From: Lingula anatina
Taxonomy: Eukaryota; Brachiopoda; Lingulata; Lingulida; Lingulidae
Length of the DNA: 43,596 nt
Reading direction: 5' to 3'
Assembly (NCBI RefSeq): GCF_001039355.2
Contig: NW_019775816.1
Location: 33,214-76,809 of the forward strand
Positions 1 to 9,678 of the stretch are shown piece after piece. Numbering within the stretch: position 1 is the first letter of the stretch; each line of letters begins with the position of its first letter. The notes under the pieces were generated by a model. That model saw only the letters and a program-made list of their open reading frames with translations. It was not told the origin of the DNA and did no database searches. A program made the translations under genes and the position numbers.

Positions 1-281
1 CTTTCAAGTACTTTCAATATATTCCTCATAAAGTATCCTCAAACAAAAGATGTTGAAATGGTCATCAAATGTCAAATAAATAGCTTTTTCATAGGGGAGT
101 CCTTGGGTGGTAAAATACAAATCTTTAATTTTTTTTTATTTTTTCATGAAAATTTTCACCTGCAAACTAACAAAAAGTGCCAATGTGTCCTCCATTATGC
201 ATACTACAAGATCATAGTTATTAACTCAAATTAAATTAGATTTTTAAATGTTTTTTGGGGGGAGTCAGATTTTCATGGTAC

Positions 282-303
282 ACCGGGCCTCTGAGGCCCG
301 GTT
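282..303. repeat. Short GC-rich hairpin
   Basis: Perfect 9-bp inverted repeat CCGGGCCTC / GAGGCCCGG with a one-base centre, in an otherwise AT-rich intron of gene A. It may be a transposon end; no function is evident. Confidence 0.5.
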
Positions 304-514
304 TCAGGGTTTACGTAGGGTTCCATTTCCTTGTGGATGAGGGTTAAGGGAGGGGCTTTAATGGCCATTATCTCCTTCGTATTGACTGGTAAAACACGCA
401 TGTATATATTTTAATTTTTTAACAAAAATGAATGCATTGCTTTTTGAAGGGACGAGCTGAAGTTGCAAACCTCTCATTTTAGTGGGCATTTAAATATTTG
501 ATATTTCATTTCAG

Positions 515-628
515 AGAGGACCTATATGCTATTATTGCACAGGCACCTCGGGTTCCTCTTGTTCCAGATCACAGTACACAAGTTCGAATTATAATTATGG
601 CACATGTTATTATGGACAAGTGTGCTCC
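515..628 (+). CDS. Gene A exon: first half of LU domain
   Basis: 38 codons, phase 0 at both ends, preceded by TTCATTTCAG and followed by GTGAGT. It encodes RGPICYYC near its start and five cysteines in all, with Ser/Tyr/Asn-rich filler. It is one codon longer than the matching exons of genes C and D. Confidence 0.82.
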
Positions 629-1015
629 GTGAGTCTCTCTCTCTATTTTGAACACACACAAACACACTTTAAGAAAACAACATATGTACAGCATGCGTAC
701 ATATATACGCCTACAAAAGCACATATAAATGTAATAATGGAATCAATTACCCTCACACATTCGGACTATTGATAGTGTTGAGGTTTTTTAAAAAGATTTT
801 AAAACATTCTTATTTGCACAGAATTTTAATTAATATTTTCTCATTTTATCAGAAAAACAAGTTTTATTGTTCAGACCATTACTATTTTAACCAGCTTTAA
901 TTATTTAAATTATTTTTACCTTAGCTTTTATGATATATATGTCTAGTTGTAATCCTGATAATTTTACCTGTAAACAGCACTGAGACGGTAGTGTAGTGCG
1001 GTTTTAAGAAATAAA

Positions 1016-1051
<36 letters not shown>

Positions 1052-1414
1052 GAATGTTATTGTTGTCTGTGTTAGAAAAAATGTCATGGTGATATGGACA
1101 CATCTATCTCTTTGTAGACATCGGCCTCGGCATACGAAAGTTACAATCTCTTCTATAGTTCCTCCACCATTGCCTACAGCTACAGTCGCGGATGTAGGAG
1201 TCAATCACTGTGTACCAGCCAGGAACTCCAGGGAAGTACCTGCACGGGTACCGGAGCCAGTAAAGTCTGCAGGCAGTGCTGCACTACTGACTACTGTAAC
1301 AGTGGTACACTGGATACGTCCCAAAGCAGCACCAACAACAGAGGGTCCAGTTTCAAGACTGTTTGGTTTAAAGTCCTCTACGCGCTTTCGTTTATTGCCT
1401 TTGCTTGGAATTAA
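515..1414 (+). CDS. Gene A (3' part): LU (Ly6/uPAR-like) domain with C-terminal hydrophobic tail
   Basis: Two terminal coding exons, 515-628 and 1118-1414, joined in phase 0 and together encoding 136 residues plus stop. The first ends at a GTGAGT donor and the second follows a TTTGTAG acceptor. The peptide has the three-finger hallmarks: an opening CYYC pair and the closing CCTTDYCN, matching the LU signature CCxxxxCN. The last ~20 residues are hydrophobic and end in FAWN-stop, as expected of a GPI-attachment signal. Genes C and D end with the same two exons (identical phases; the second coding segment is 297 nt in all three), so the missing upstream part is expected to be SRCR domains and a Thr-rich stalk left of the window. 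No stalk exon is visible in 1-514. Family membership is confident; GPI anchoring is inferred from the tail only. Confidence 0.82.
1118..1414 (+). CDS. Gene A terminal exon: second half of LU domain and hydrophobic tail
   Basis: 98 codons plus a TAA stop at 1412-1414. It contains seven cysteines, including the terminal CCTTDYCN, a Ser/Thr/Asn linker and a hydrophobic C-terminus. The opposite-strand reading frame over this exon is only a shadow. Confidence 0.83.
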   Translation, partial: TSASAYESYNLFYSSSTIAYSYSRGCRSQSLCTSQELQGSTCTGTGASKVCRQCCTTDYCNSGTLDTSQSSTNNRGSSFKTVWFKVLYALSFIAFAWN

Positions 1415-1569
1415 AGGCACTGATAAAAAGCCACCCTTTATTTCCTTACGTTTTTGACATATACAAATCCCAGTAACAGAATGATGGTTTTAAAACCAGT
1501 TTGTGATCTTTCTTGTTATGAAGATCGAACTTGGTAGATTTGGTAGACAAACGATATCAAAGACGAGGA

Positions 1570-1575
1570 AATAAA
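1570..1575 (+). promoter_or_regulatory. Candidate polyadenylation signal AATAAA of gene A
   Basis: A canonical hexamer about 155 nt after the gene A stop codon, on the coding strand. Position and strand fit a short 3' UTR. No transcript evidence is available. Confidence 0.4.
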
Positions 1576-2550
1576 CTTGTATAATATGCAATTTAAATTA
1601 TTCAAGTCGTGTACCAAACATCCTAAAAAGACATTTGTGCAAACCAGCTTTTTTAGTTTTACTCTTATCTTCCAATGAAACGGGAAGAGACCAAACTGGA
1701 TACCTAGATGTCATTAATCAACTTGACCTGCTGAGATACAAGAAAAAGTTGCAAGATGCAATAGGCAAAAAACGGCAAACTAAACAATATGGCTTCATTT
1801 GAATCTCTAAGAATGTCTTATTATTTTTTGTATCTAATATAAGTGCATGTAACACATTGAACGTCATTTTGGATGAAAAAAGAGTGCTCAATACCCTAGA
1901 AGTGGTAGCTTACAAAGTAATTCGAGCTTATGTGACTTTTATAACCCTCGCATATATTTTTTTCCTCCTGGAAATACACCATGGCCAAGTATTAGTTTAT
2001 TGTCAAACAAGCTGATAGTGATCGTTTAGGGTAACAGCTAACGAAAATGAGCATGACAATTAAAGGCGTAGATGCTTTACATAGACTAATTAATATTAGT
2101 AATATACTTATATTACTGCTCATTTGCACCCTCTGCTGTATGCTTTGGCAGCCATTTTGATTTTTCAATGGCGGGGATGTGAGCTTCTCTCACATCTTAT
2201 GGCCTTTTATTTTCATTTGTGCCAAGTTTTTGCTACGAAGGCTGTTGTGATTTCTCCTATTTTTCTTAATTAATCTCGGTTACACTCATTAACATACTTT
2301 ATTATTTTTATATTATGGCACTTATATAGTTTGGGGGATGTTATGTTATCTCCGCAGTTTCGTAACTTTGTATCTTATTAGATTTCATTATTAATAAATG
2401 ACAATTTTCAGGACTTATCTTACCTATTTTGGAGTAAAAACAGAACTTATTTGTGCTTGTGAACATTTGCCTACATAAATTACTTTTGTTAGGGTTAGCC
2501 GCCTGACTATTGCACATAAAATGTAAACATGCGTGTAGTAACAACATGTA
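1576..2550. other. Intergenic stretch downstream of gene A
   Basis: No coding signal was recognised on either strand. A segment near 2080-2150, including ACCCTCTGCTGTATG, resembles (in reverse complement) the boundary of the inverted repeat near 36040-36110, so it is probably repeat-derived. Confidence 0.4.
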
Positions 2551-2554
2551 TTGG

Positions 2555-2725
2555 ATTTCTTTGTCCCAAATTTGCCCTTCAAATAACACAGATACTGATC
2601 GAGCTTACCAATAAGTATGCCCTGAATCTGAGGGGCATTTAGATGCGTTTGTGTTATATTTCAAGGACATATTTGGGATAAGGAAAGCCAATATGCCCTG
2701 CATGGAGTAACCCGGGTGGCAGGAG
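2555..2725 (-). repeat. Dispersed repeat, inverted copy of 33320-33490
   Basis: Shares long stretches with the reverse complement of 33320-33490, for example TTTCTTTGTCCCAAATTTGC, CTGATCGAGCTTACCA and the segment around ATGCCCTGCATGGAGTAACC. It is a boundary of a nonautonomous mobile-element family that also includes 5000-5200. Confidence 0.6.
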
Positions 2726-2945
2726 TGCACGTCCTAGTAACGGAAGTCCACCCGGACACTAAGTCCTGGGAATGCAAGTGCTAGGGCATGCATTGCTAGG
2801 AATGGAAGTCCTAGGACACACGTTACTAGAATTCAATGTCTGTAGGACAAAGGCTCCCAAGTAATGTGAGTCCTACGTGAAGTAATGCACGTCCTAATGG
2901 GACGCGCGTTCCTGACATTTTAGTAACGCATGTCCTATATAGTTT
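2725..2945. repeat. Degenerate short-period repeat with GTCCTA motifs
   Basis: Repeated words such as GTCCTAGTAACG, AAGTCCTAGGAC, GAGTCCTACG and CACGTCCTAATG alternate in both orientations at intervals of roughly 20-25 bases. The same words occur at 4060-4100 and 5250-5290, so this belongs to the same foldback-like family. Confidence 0.55.
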
Positions 2946-3296
2946 ACACCAAGAAATGACATGAATAAATAGATATAGATACATAGTAGTTTTAAAGATA
3001 TAATAAACGTTTGCCTTATTCTATTTATATTACAGTTTATCTTTATATTTTACAATGTTTTTATTTTCCGATAGGAAGTTTATATGCATATTAATGAAGA
3101 AACAATAACAATTCATTTATTTTATGTGTATTTTTCATCTAGTAAACGCAAATGTTGACGTGTTAACGCATATTTTTGTTTGACGTACTCCTCCCTCAGT
3201 GCACAATATGTATGAGCCTGGTTTGCCCGATATTATTTTAAACAATATAAGGCACCATCCAAAGGCATCCCTTATTTTCATCCTTTGAGGTACAGG

Positions 3297-3299
3297 GGT

Positions 3300-3331
<32 letters not shown>

Positions 3332-3335
3332 TTAT
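3297..3335. repeat. (ATT)n/(AT)n microsatellite
   Basis: A short ATT run passing into an AT run. The open frame over it is low complexity and not a gene. Confidence 0.8.
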
Positions 3336-3984
3336 TGTATATTATTTCATGAACTTTTCTACTGGGTTGTACCTTTTGTGTTTTGCGTCGATATTCTTAT
3401 TTTCTCTCACTTCACACAAAACGCGGGATCTCCGTTCTTAGATTTATTTTTCGGTTTACACTCGCTGAAATTGAAAAATAACCTCAAACTCGATGGAATT
3501 TTGCTCTTGGAAAGTATGGGCTGAGATTAAAGACAAATCAAGACAGTTTAGAAACTGAAAATTGCAATATATGTATATAATGTTCTTTAATAACCCTTTG
3601 CCATTTTGGTGCTTTGACACTTAAAAGACAAAACAAAAAAAAAAGTTGTAAACGTAATGAGCACGGAATTTCGAACACATATTAGACATTAAAAACACAA
3701 TTAAACATTTGGTACAAGTAATAAATAGGGGGAAGGTGGAGGGGGAAGGTTACAAGAAAGGTAGGTCTTGAACCCATAGATATAACAGAACGATTCAAAA
3801 AGTATTACCTTGTGGTCTTGCACGCTAACCACCACACAGACGAGCTGAAGTTGCAAACCTCTCATTTTTTGTCTGATATATGGCTCACCAGACGGATTAC
3901 ATATACAGTACATTTATAGTTTTATCATTTAACAGTATTATTGCCTAAGGATAGAACTTTCAAATGGCCCGACTTATATTACTG

Positions 3985-4170
3985 TCATAGGTGTAACAGG
4001 AATAAAAGTCCGACAGTAATACAAGTTCTACCTACTCTAATTATGAGCCAGTCCCTGTAGGACTACTATTCCCAAGTAATGTTAGTCCTACGGACAACCA
4101 TTAACAGGAAGCGAGGTCTGCAGGACCTCGGTTCCTGGGGGACTTGGGTTACTGTTACACCGGTTCACAT
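3985..4170 (+). repeat. Left arm of ~170-bp inverted repeat flanking a LINE tail
   Basis: The reverse complement recurs at about 5190-5350. Shared pieces include the GACAGTAATA word, CCTGTAGGACTACT, CCAAGTAATGTTAGTCCTAC, AGGTCTGCAGGA and TTACTGTTACACCG. The arms enclose about 1 kb that includes a LINE 3' end. Confidence 0.65.
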
Positions 4171-4320
4171 TTAATTTTACATGTAGAAAACTAAAATCGT
4201 ACATTTTAGAAAACCAGGGGTTGAAAGGAGTAGCTTTCAATTTAACTGCGGTGGAGTGCCACTTGATTATGAAAAGTTTTATAAATATCTATTCTAAAAT
4301 ATGCAGCAGGTGTTTGGGGA

Positions 4321-4945
4321 TATAATGACTATATGCAGCTAGATAAAATCCAGTTTAGAGCCGCCAGTGTATTTGGGGTGCACAGATTAACTCCTCTTCT
4401 GGCCATAGAAGGAGATATAGGTTGGATGAATACTAAGTATAAAAGATGGTTGCACCTTATAAAATTGAGGAACAGACTTGAGAACATGAGTGACGATAGG
4501 ATCACAAAACAAAATTTCCTTAGATATTATGACTTGGCAAAACAGGGTAACATTAATTGGTGTGCTCAGGTCTCTCAAGTTTTAGCTGTTTGTGAAATGG
4601 AGCATTTGTTTAATGATTTAGTTTCTTGTGATGTTGGCGTTATAAAGAATATATTATTTAAACTGCAAGAGAGAGTATGGAAGGAAGCCGTGTTAAAAAG
4701 CCCAAGTTAAGGATCTATAGGAAACTTAAAGAAAACTTAAGCCCAAGTTAAGGATCTATAGGAAACTTAAAGAAAACTTAGTAGTGGAAAATTATGTTAA
4801 GTATAATTTAAAACCTGCAGAAAGATCTATCATGGCCCAGATCAGATCAGGAGTTCCATTATATGTAGACACAGGGCGCTTCGTTAACAAAAATTAGAAG
4901 ATAGACTCTGTATTATAATCTAATCTAATCTAATAATAATCGTTC
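4321..4945 (+). mobile_element. LINE retrotransposon 3' end (C-terminal part of ORF2)
   Basis: The frame 4333-4710 reads LDKIQFRAASVFGVHRLTP followed by LLAIEGDIGW and later NWCAQVSQVL. This resembles the region after the reverse transcriptase in LINE ORF2 proteins, where GVHRxTPxxAIEGDxGW is recurrent. A 41-bp tandem duplication beginning at 4700 shifts the frame and creates the stop; the original frame resumes in the second copy. The sequence ends in repeats of TCTAA near 4915-4935, as expected at a LINE 3' terminus. It is a 5'-truncated dead fragment. Confidence 0.7.
4700..4781 (+). repeat. 41-bp perfect tandem duplication inside LINE tail
   Basis: The unit starting GCCCAAGTTAAGGATCTATA occurs twice back to back, starting at 4700 and 4741. 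Because 41 is not a multiple of 3 it disrupts the ORF2 frame. Confidence 0.9.
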
Positions 4946-4999
4946 ACATATAACATAATAACATATAACATAATAACGTTTCACATATAGCATTTCCAC

Positions 5000-5200
5000 C
5001 AATATATAACACAGATCATGTGATTGATAAGGCTACATTCTACATTGTGGTCGTACACAAAGACCGGCACATGACTGTCACATGACAGGTAATGAGACTC
5101 TCGATCAAGACGGGAGTACATTGAATACGTTAACAATGCTGTCATTTTGTGTCTTTTGCACACAGTGTACCTACATGTAAAACAAAATGTGAATCGGTGT
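5000..5200 (+). repeat. Dispersed repeat, direct copy of 33125-33330
   Basis: Both contain CACATGACTGTCACATG, a CGGGAGTAC word, TTTTGTGTCTTT and CACACAGTG in the same order. In the 33-kb copy this block is contiguous with the block that appears inverted at 2555-2725. Confidence 0.65.
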
Positions 5201-5350
5201 TACAGTAATCCTGCAGACCTCGGTATCTGGTAATGGTTGTCCGTAGGACTGACATTACTTGGGAACAGTAGTCCTACAGGGACTTAGGTTCCTGGCTCAT
5301 AAATAGAGTTGGTAGGACTTATATTACTGTCGGACTTTTATTCCTGCGAA
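5190..5350 (-). repeat. Right arm of the inverted repeat
   Basis: Reverse-complement partner of 3985-4170, with the same ordered words. The pair could form a long stem and looks like a foldback or MITE-type element. Confidence 0.65.
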
Positions 5351-5569
5351 ATCCATCCTGCTCATCTACTCGAATATTTCTGTTGTCAGAAAACTCAGTT
5401 AATCTATCGTTTAAAAAAATCGTGTACATCTGCTGAACAACATAATAGACTAATCCCTCTATAATTCAGATGAATCCTCTGATCCAGTGTACTGTCCATG
5501 GGTATAGGGCAAATAAGTGCCTTCCGTTATACTGAGGGAATCTTTCCTGAATCCAAGCATAACTGAAAT

Positions 5570-7264
5570 AATTAATGCATAATTTTAGTAGCATTATCAC
5601 ATTTGTACACTTCGTTGGGCAGCATGCATGTCTACTCCAGGTGCTTTGCCTTTTTTCATTTTGGCTATTACACGAACTATTTCACTAATATAAATTTCTA
5701 TTCAATATCCCATTACTTTCATAGAGAGGATCCACCATGTATTGCTCTTTCAAACTATTACTATTTTGTATGTCAGCCTTGTGTTTGTCTTTCCTAGGCT
5801 CATTATTCCCATAGTTATTGTTCACTATTTGGAAACCATCCCTCCATTTATTTATAACAGTGTCTCTATCAGTGGTAACTTTTCCATCAACATAAACTTC
5901 TTATGGGATGGTTTTGTTTTTACGAGGACCTAACCTGTTCACTTGTTGCCAAAATTGCTTAGGGTCTTTAATCTGTAACTCTTCAATGTTGGTACACCTC
6001 TCAAATCTGTCTTTCATTTCGAAGAATCTAAACTTTCTGTCGAACACATACTGTGCCTCACGAAACAGTTTAAAAAGCCCTGGTCTCTCTTTTTTTATTT
6101 TTGGCCCATCGGACGGCTTTTTCACGTCCGTTCATTTCTAGCAATAAGTCGTGCAACTCCTCAATCCAAAATCTTTTTCTTGATTTACACATTTTTCTCA
6201 TTTTTTCTCATTTTCTTTGATGCATCCAAGTAGGGTATATTTTCATTCATCTCATTCAAAACAACATCCATAAAGACCCTATATATACTGTATATATCAT
6301 CATTCTCTTCACGATTACACTGTATCATTTCAATTATGTTTACAATTGTTGTTCTGCACATAGGATATGCCATAACATCCTCATTTATCTTATTTAAATT
6401 AAACCTTCTACCCTTACTTGGAGCACTGCTATTATCTCTCGAGCAATCTGATTCTTCTGTGAACTAAACATGTGTGTCTGGTACAAAAGATAAAAATGCG
6501 TGATCAGGTACCTTTGATCTGCCATTTAGCAATGAGTGTAAATGATGAGATTCTACTAAGTCACTACATGGAGATACGTGCATACTATGACATTTTCTTA
6601 ACATATCTTGAACTACTAATATATAATCAACTACTGACAAACCCCGTCCTGTTCTACATGTGAATCTTTCATCTTTCTCTTTAGAAACTCTACTATTTAA
6701 TTTACATAATTTTGATTCTATTAAGAAATCTATCATAGACACACCGTGCTGATTAACGGTTTCATCAACACTCTCTGGAAGGTTAACTATCCCCTCAATG
6801 CAGTCTTGTAAATTACCGATTCTGGAATTGAAATCACCACAAATAACTACTGCATCCAAATCAGCTGCTGTGTAAATTGGAGTTAGCAAGTGTGAGAAAA
6901 AAGATTCTGAATCTCTTCCCCAGGAACTATTTTCTGGGGGTAAGTAACATGAAAATACTAACATGGTATACCCTGATACCATATGCTCAAATCTAACACC
7001 GATTATCCCTTCCACAGATTTATCGTATACTGTTACATTGTATTCGATTAACACATCATTTTTTATTAAAACACCAACTCCCCCTGATCCCTTAGGGGCT
7101 CTTACATGTAGACATTGTCTATTTAAACCTAGCCACTTGTAACCGTCCACCTCTAATGATTTTTCTCCAATAGGATGAGCTTCACATATGCATGATTTGT
7201 CACAGTCCGTAGCCTTAATTAAACATTTTCTCAATTCCTCGTTCCTTATAGTCCAATCACACAT
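5570..7264 (-). mobile_element. LINE ORF2 fragment: endonuclease and start of reverse transcriptase, broken frames
   Basis: On the minus strand an apurinic-type (EEP) endonuclease domain spans 7264-6464, with the recognisable pieces GSGGVGVLIKN, VVICGDFNSRIG (the GDFN motif) and GLSVVDYIL. After frame breaks the protein continues at 6373-6185 and 6125-5901 (DPKQFWQQVNRLGPRKNK), then VDGKVTTDRDTVINKWRDGF around 5890-5830. The start of an RT domain, KMKKGKAPGVD, lies near 5650-5600. The fragment stops before the catalytic YADD region. It is decayed and in opposite orientation to the LINE tail at 4321-4945; the two may be the same family, but this is not shown. Confidence 0.8.
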
Positions 7265-7550
7265 TTAACTGCCCAATTTTAAGGGTACTTCTTTGAAGCC
7301 GGGCCTCCTACTAGCGTGCACTACCATTTGCTCCGCCACGAATCGATCCACGATGACTCAATCCGCTCTGATGTTCAAGACTACCTTCCACCAAGTTTGT
7401 CTTCATCTGTACCTTTATTACACCTGGCTTATTGCTACTACACACACTGGACAATATACGTGTGACCCCTACTGAACCAGTGCTTTGGGGAAGATAAATG
7501 CCTGTGGATTGATATGCCCCTGGTATCATTTTATTAACATCAAACTTCAC

Positions 7551-7578
7551 AAAAAAAAAAAAAAAAAAAAAAAAAAAG
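7551..7578. repeat. Homopolymer A run
   Basis: About 27 consecutive A next to the C-terminal end of the Tc1-like fragment. Confidence 0.9.
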
Positions 7579-7599
7579 AGAGAGAACAAAATATACATT

Positions 7600-8640
7600 C
7601 TACAAAGATATGCAGTTTCAAGTCCAAAATAGTACTTAGTGGCATAGTCACGTGACCTAATGATAGGTGCCAGTCTGCGAGGTAAGGATTCATATAATTG
7701 TCTGATGCGTTCAGGGCTTATGCTGGCCCAAGCATGAAACACTGAGTCTAACAGAATTTGTTTGCTGGTTGGACGGGCATTTCTTAAAAGTTTTGACATA
7801 TCGTTCCGTACATTTTCTATTATGTTTGCATCAAGACTCTGGGAAGGCCACATCAGCAATGTCCTGTTGGTTAAACCAATCATCAACTGCTCTGGGTCTG
7901 TGAGAAGGAGCACTGTCATCCTGGTGAACAAATAGGCAATTCCTGTCACCAAACATGTTATTAATAGATGGTAGCAATCCTGACTCCAAAACATCGATAT
8001 AATTCTGGTGATTCATGTTGTCATCAACCACTACCAATTCTCCAACGCCATTGATGGTGATGGGGCCCCAGACTATGATGGATATGCTGCTCCGGGTTCG
8101 AAAATTCAGTGCATGTGGTTCAAATGCTTTACCAGCATTGGACCCGTCTGTCATCAGAGGTCAGACCAAAGCGACACTCATCAGAAAAACTATATAGGAC
8201 CAATTGTCATGGACTGTCCAGTTCCAGATCCTGTTGGCCCTAGTTCACTCTACGTTGCCTTTTTTTAACGATATAAAAGGTTTCAGTCTTGCTACCCTGC
8301 TGTACACTCTCTGAGCATGTAACCGATGCCTAGCAATTTTCACAGACAGATACTTATGTGTGAAATTGTTCCACTGTGTTGTCAACTGACAAGCAATGTC
8401 GAACCTTGACAACCTGGACATCAAAATCAGCCGTTGGTCTTCACGGTCATTAGTTTGTCTTGGACGACCCATCAGAGGCAATTTGTCTCTTGATTCACTG
8501 TTTCTATACCGATACCAGACCCTCTGCACGGTTCTGGCTGAACAATTCAACTGCATTGATATTCTGACATTGCTTATATTCCGTCTCTTTAGGTTAATAA
8601 CTTGACGCCTGTCACGGGTCTATCCTTGGATCCTCAAATA
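7600..8640 (-). mobile_element. Tc1/mariner-family transposase, frameshifted remnant
   Basis: On the minus strand, a helix-turn-helix region at 8605-8245 contains VRISMQLNCSARTVQRVWYR followed by GRPRQTNDREDQRL. A catalytic region at 8154-7831 has WGPITINGVGELVVVDD and then NCLFVHQDDSAPSHRPRAVD, where the Asp-bearing HQDDSAPSH matches the second DDE position. The C-terminal part in another frame, DANIIENVRNDM followed by ARPTSKQ and RIRQLYESLPRRLAPIIRSR, is typical of Tc1-like proteins. At least two frameshifts and in-frame stops make it inactive. Confidence 0.88.
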
Positions 8641-9530
8641 TCATTGGACGACCGCATGAATTGATGACGTCATAACACAATTACACAAGAACACCGGCAC
8701 ATCTACAGCAATGCTGAAGTGAAGGCGAGCAGAGTTACCATCTCGGCACAATCGGCATTTTCCGTAATTGTTATCCCAAGTGAATCGTGTGCAAATGATA
8801 AATAATTTTTTTTTGTATATAATTTGTATGACGCGCATTAAAAAAGAAAAATAATGTTATTTACTTAATTCATGATGCTCTTCGGGGCACGCACTTAAGT
8901 TGATACGGGAGGGAATTTTCAAAAAAGCTCATTCTTACAATCAGCTTTCTATATGTAATGTTAGGATATATGTTGAATTCTAATTATTTTAAAACGTAAA
9001 TGAAATATTGATTTTGATGCATATTGTTTCACGCACGTGACTAAAGTGCGGGAAACAACGTCCAAAATGGCGGTATTTGTCATTAAAAATAACCCTAAGC
9101 ATTATAAAGAAATCGGTATCAGAACGATTTTGGACGCACTTACAGGTACATAATGTAGAGGCTACAATGTATTATATGGGGCGAGTATGGGCGCCGCCCG
9201 GCGAGTTATGGAATCGAGAAGTTTGCGCTCGGTTGCGATGCACAATGCTTTCGAGTTACGGGGCCCAGGTTGGCCGTAAGCTATAGTTATAACGGTATGA
9301 AAAATATTTCGGCTTGTGTTTGGTGATTTCCATTCCTGATCCAACTACCAAGCTAATGAACATTTTGCTCATGAAAAGTATTTATAATCAGATGGCAGCA
9401 ATGATGCAATTTAACGTGTTATCTTGGCGGTCATTGGCATTCGGATATCAGGTCGAATACGTAATAAAAGAGACATTGACTTTGCAAACACCATGAGACA
9501 AAGTGAATCATAGTGTATTATTCTTTTCAA
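8640..9530. other. Sequence between Tc1 remnant and gene B
   Basis: No supported exon. A relatively GC-rich patch at 9175-9290 translates to pieces vaguely like an SRCR first half (GEYGRR.., VTGPRLAVS), but no frame is clean and no splice sites fit. A gene B first exon was looked for and not found. Confidence 0.35.
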
Positions 9531-9537
9531 ACACCAG

Positions 9538-9678
9538 GTATATTCTGGATACAGGATGTGGATTGTCAGGGATCTGAGTCGACCCTAGCAGAATGCTCCA
9601 ATGACGGCATCGGATATCTCACTCCGAATTTTTGTCATGAGACTGGCTTTGTTGACGCTGGCGTTTTGTGTAAAGGAC
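9538..9678 (+). CDS. Gene B exon: second half of an SRCR domain (type 3b)
   Basis: 141 nt, phase 1-1. It encodes IFWIQDVDCQGSESTLAEC and ends in DAGVLCKG, with the four C-terminal SRCR cysteines. The acceptor context TTTTCAAACACCAG is nearly identical to that of gene C exon 22647-22510, which identifies the homologous exon. Confidence 0.85.

Noticed and set aside
1050-1457. 135-codon plus-strand frame starting at 1050
   Set aside because: It is an alternative frame over the gene A LU exon; the splice-supported LU frame with its cysteine signature explains the region.
7311-7600. C-terminal 90 codons of the long frame at 7311-7994 as part of the transposase
   Set aside because: They follow a poly-Phe stretch encoded by the A/T homopolymer and have no similarity to Tc1 proteins; the frame stays open by chance.
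9077-9344. GC-richer patch with SRCR-like words (GEYGRR, VTGPRLAVS) just upstream of gene B
   Set aside because: No continuous frame, no phase 1 splice sites, and the two diagnostic SRCR cysteines do not fall in one frame. At best a decayed exon.
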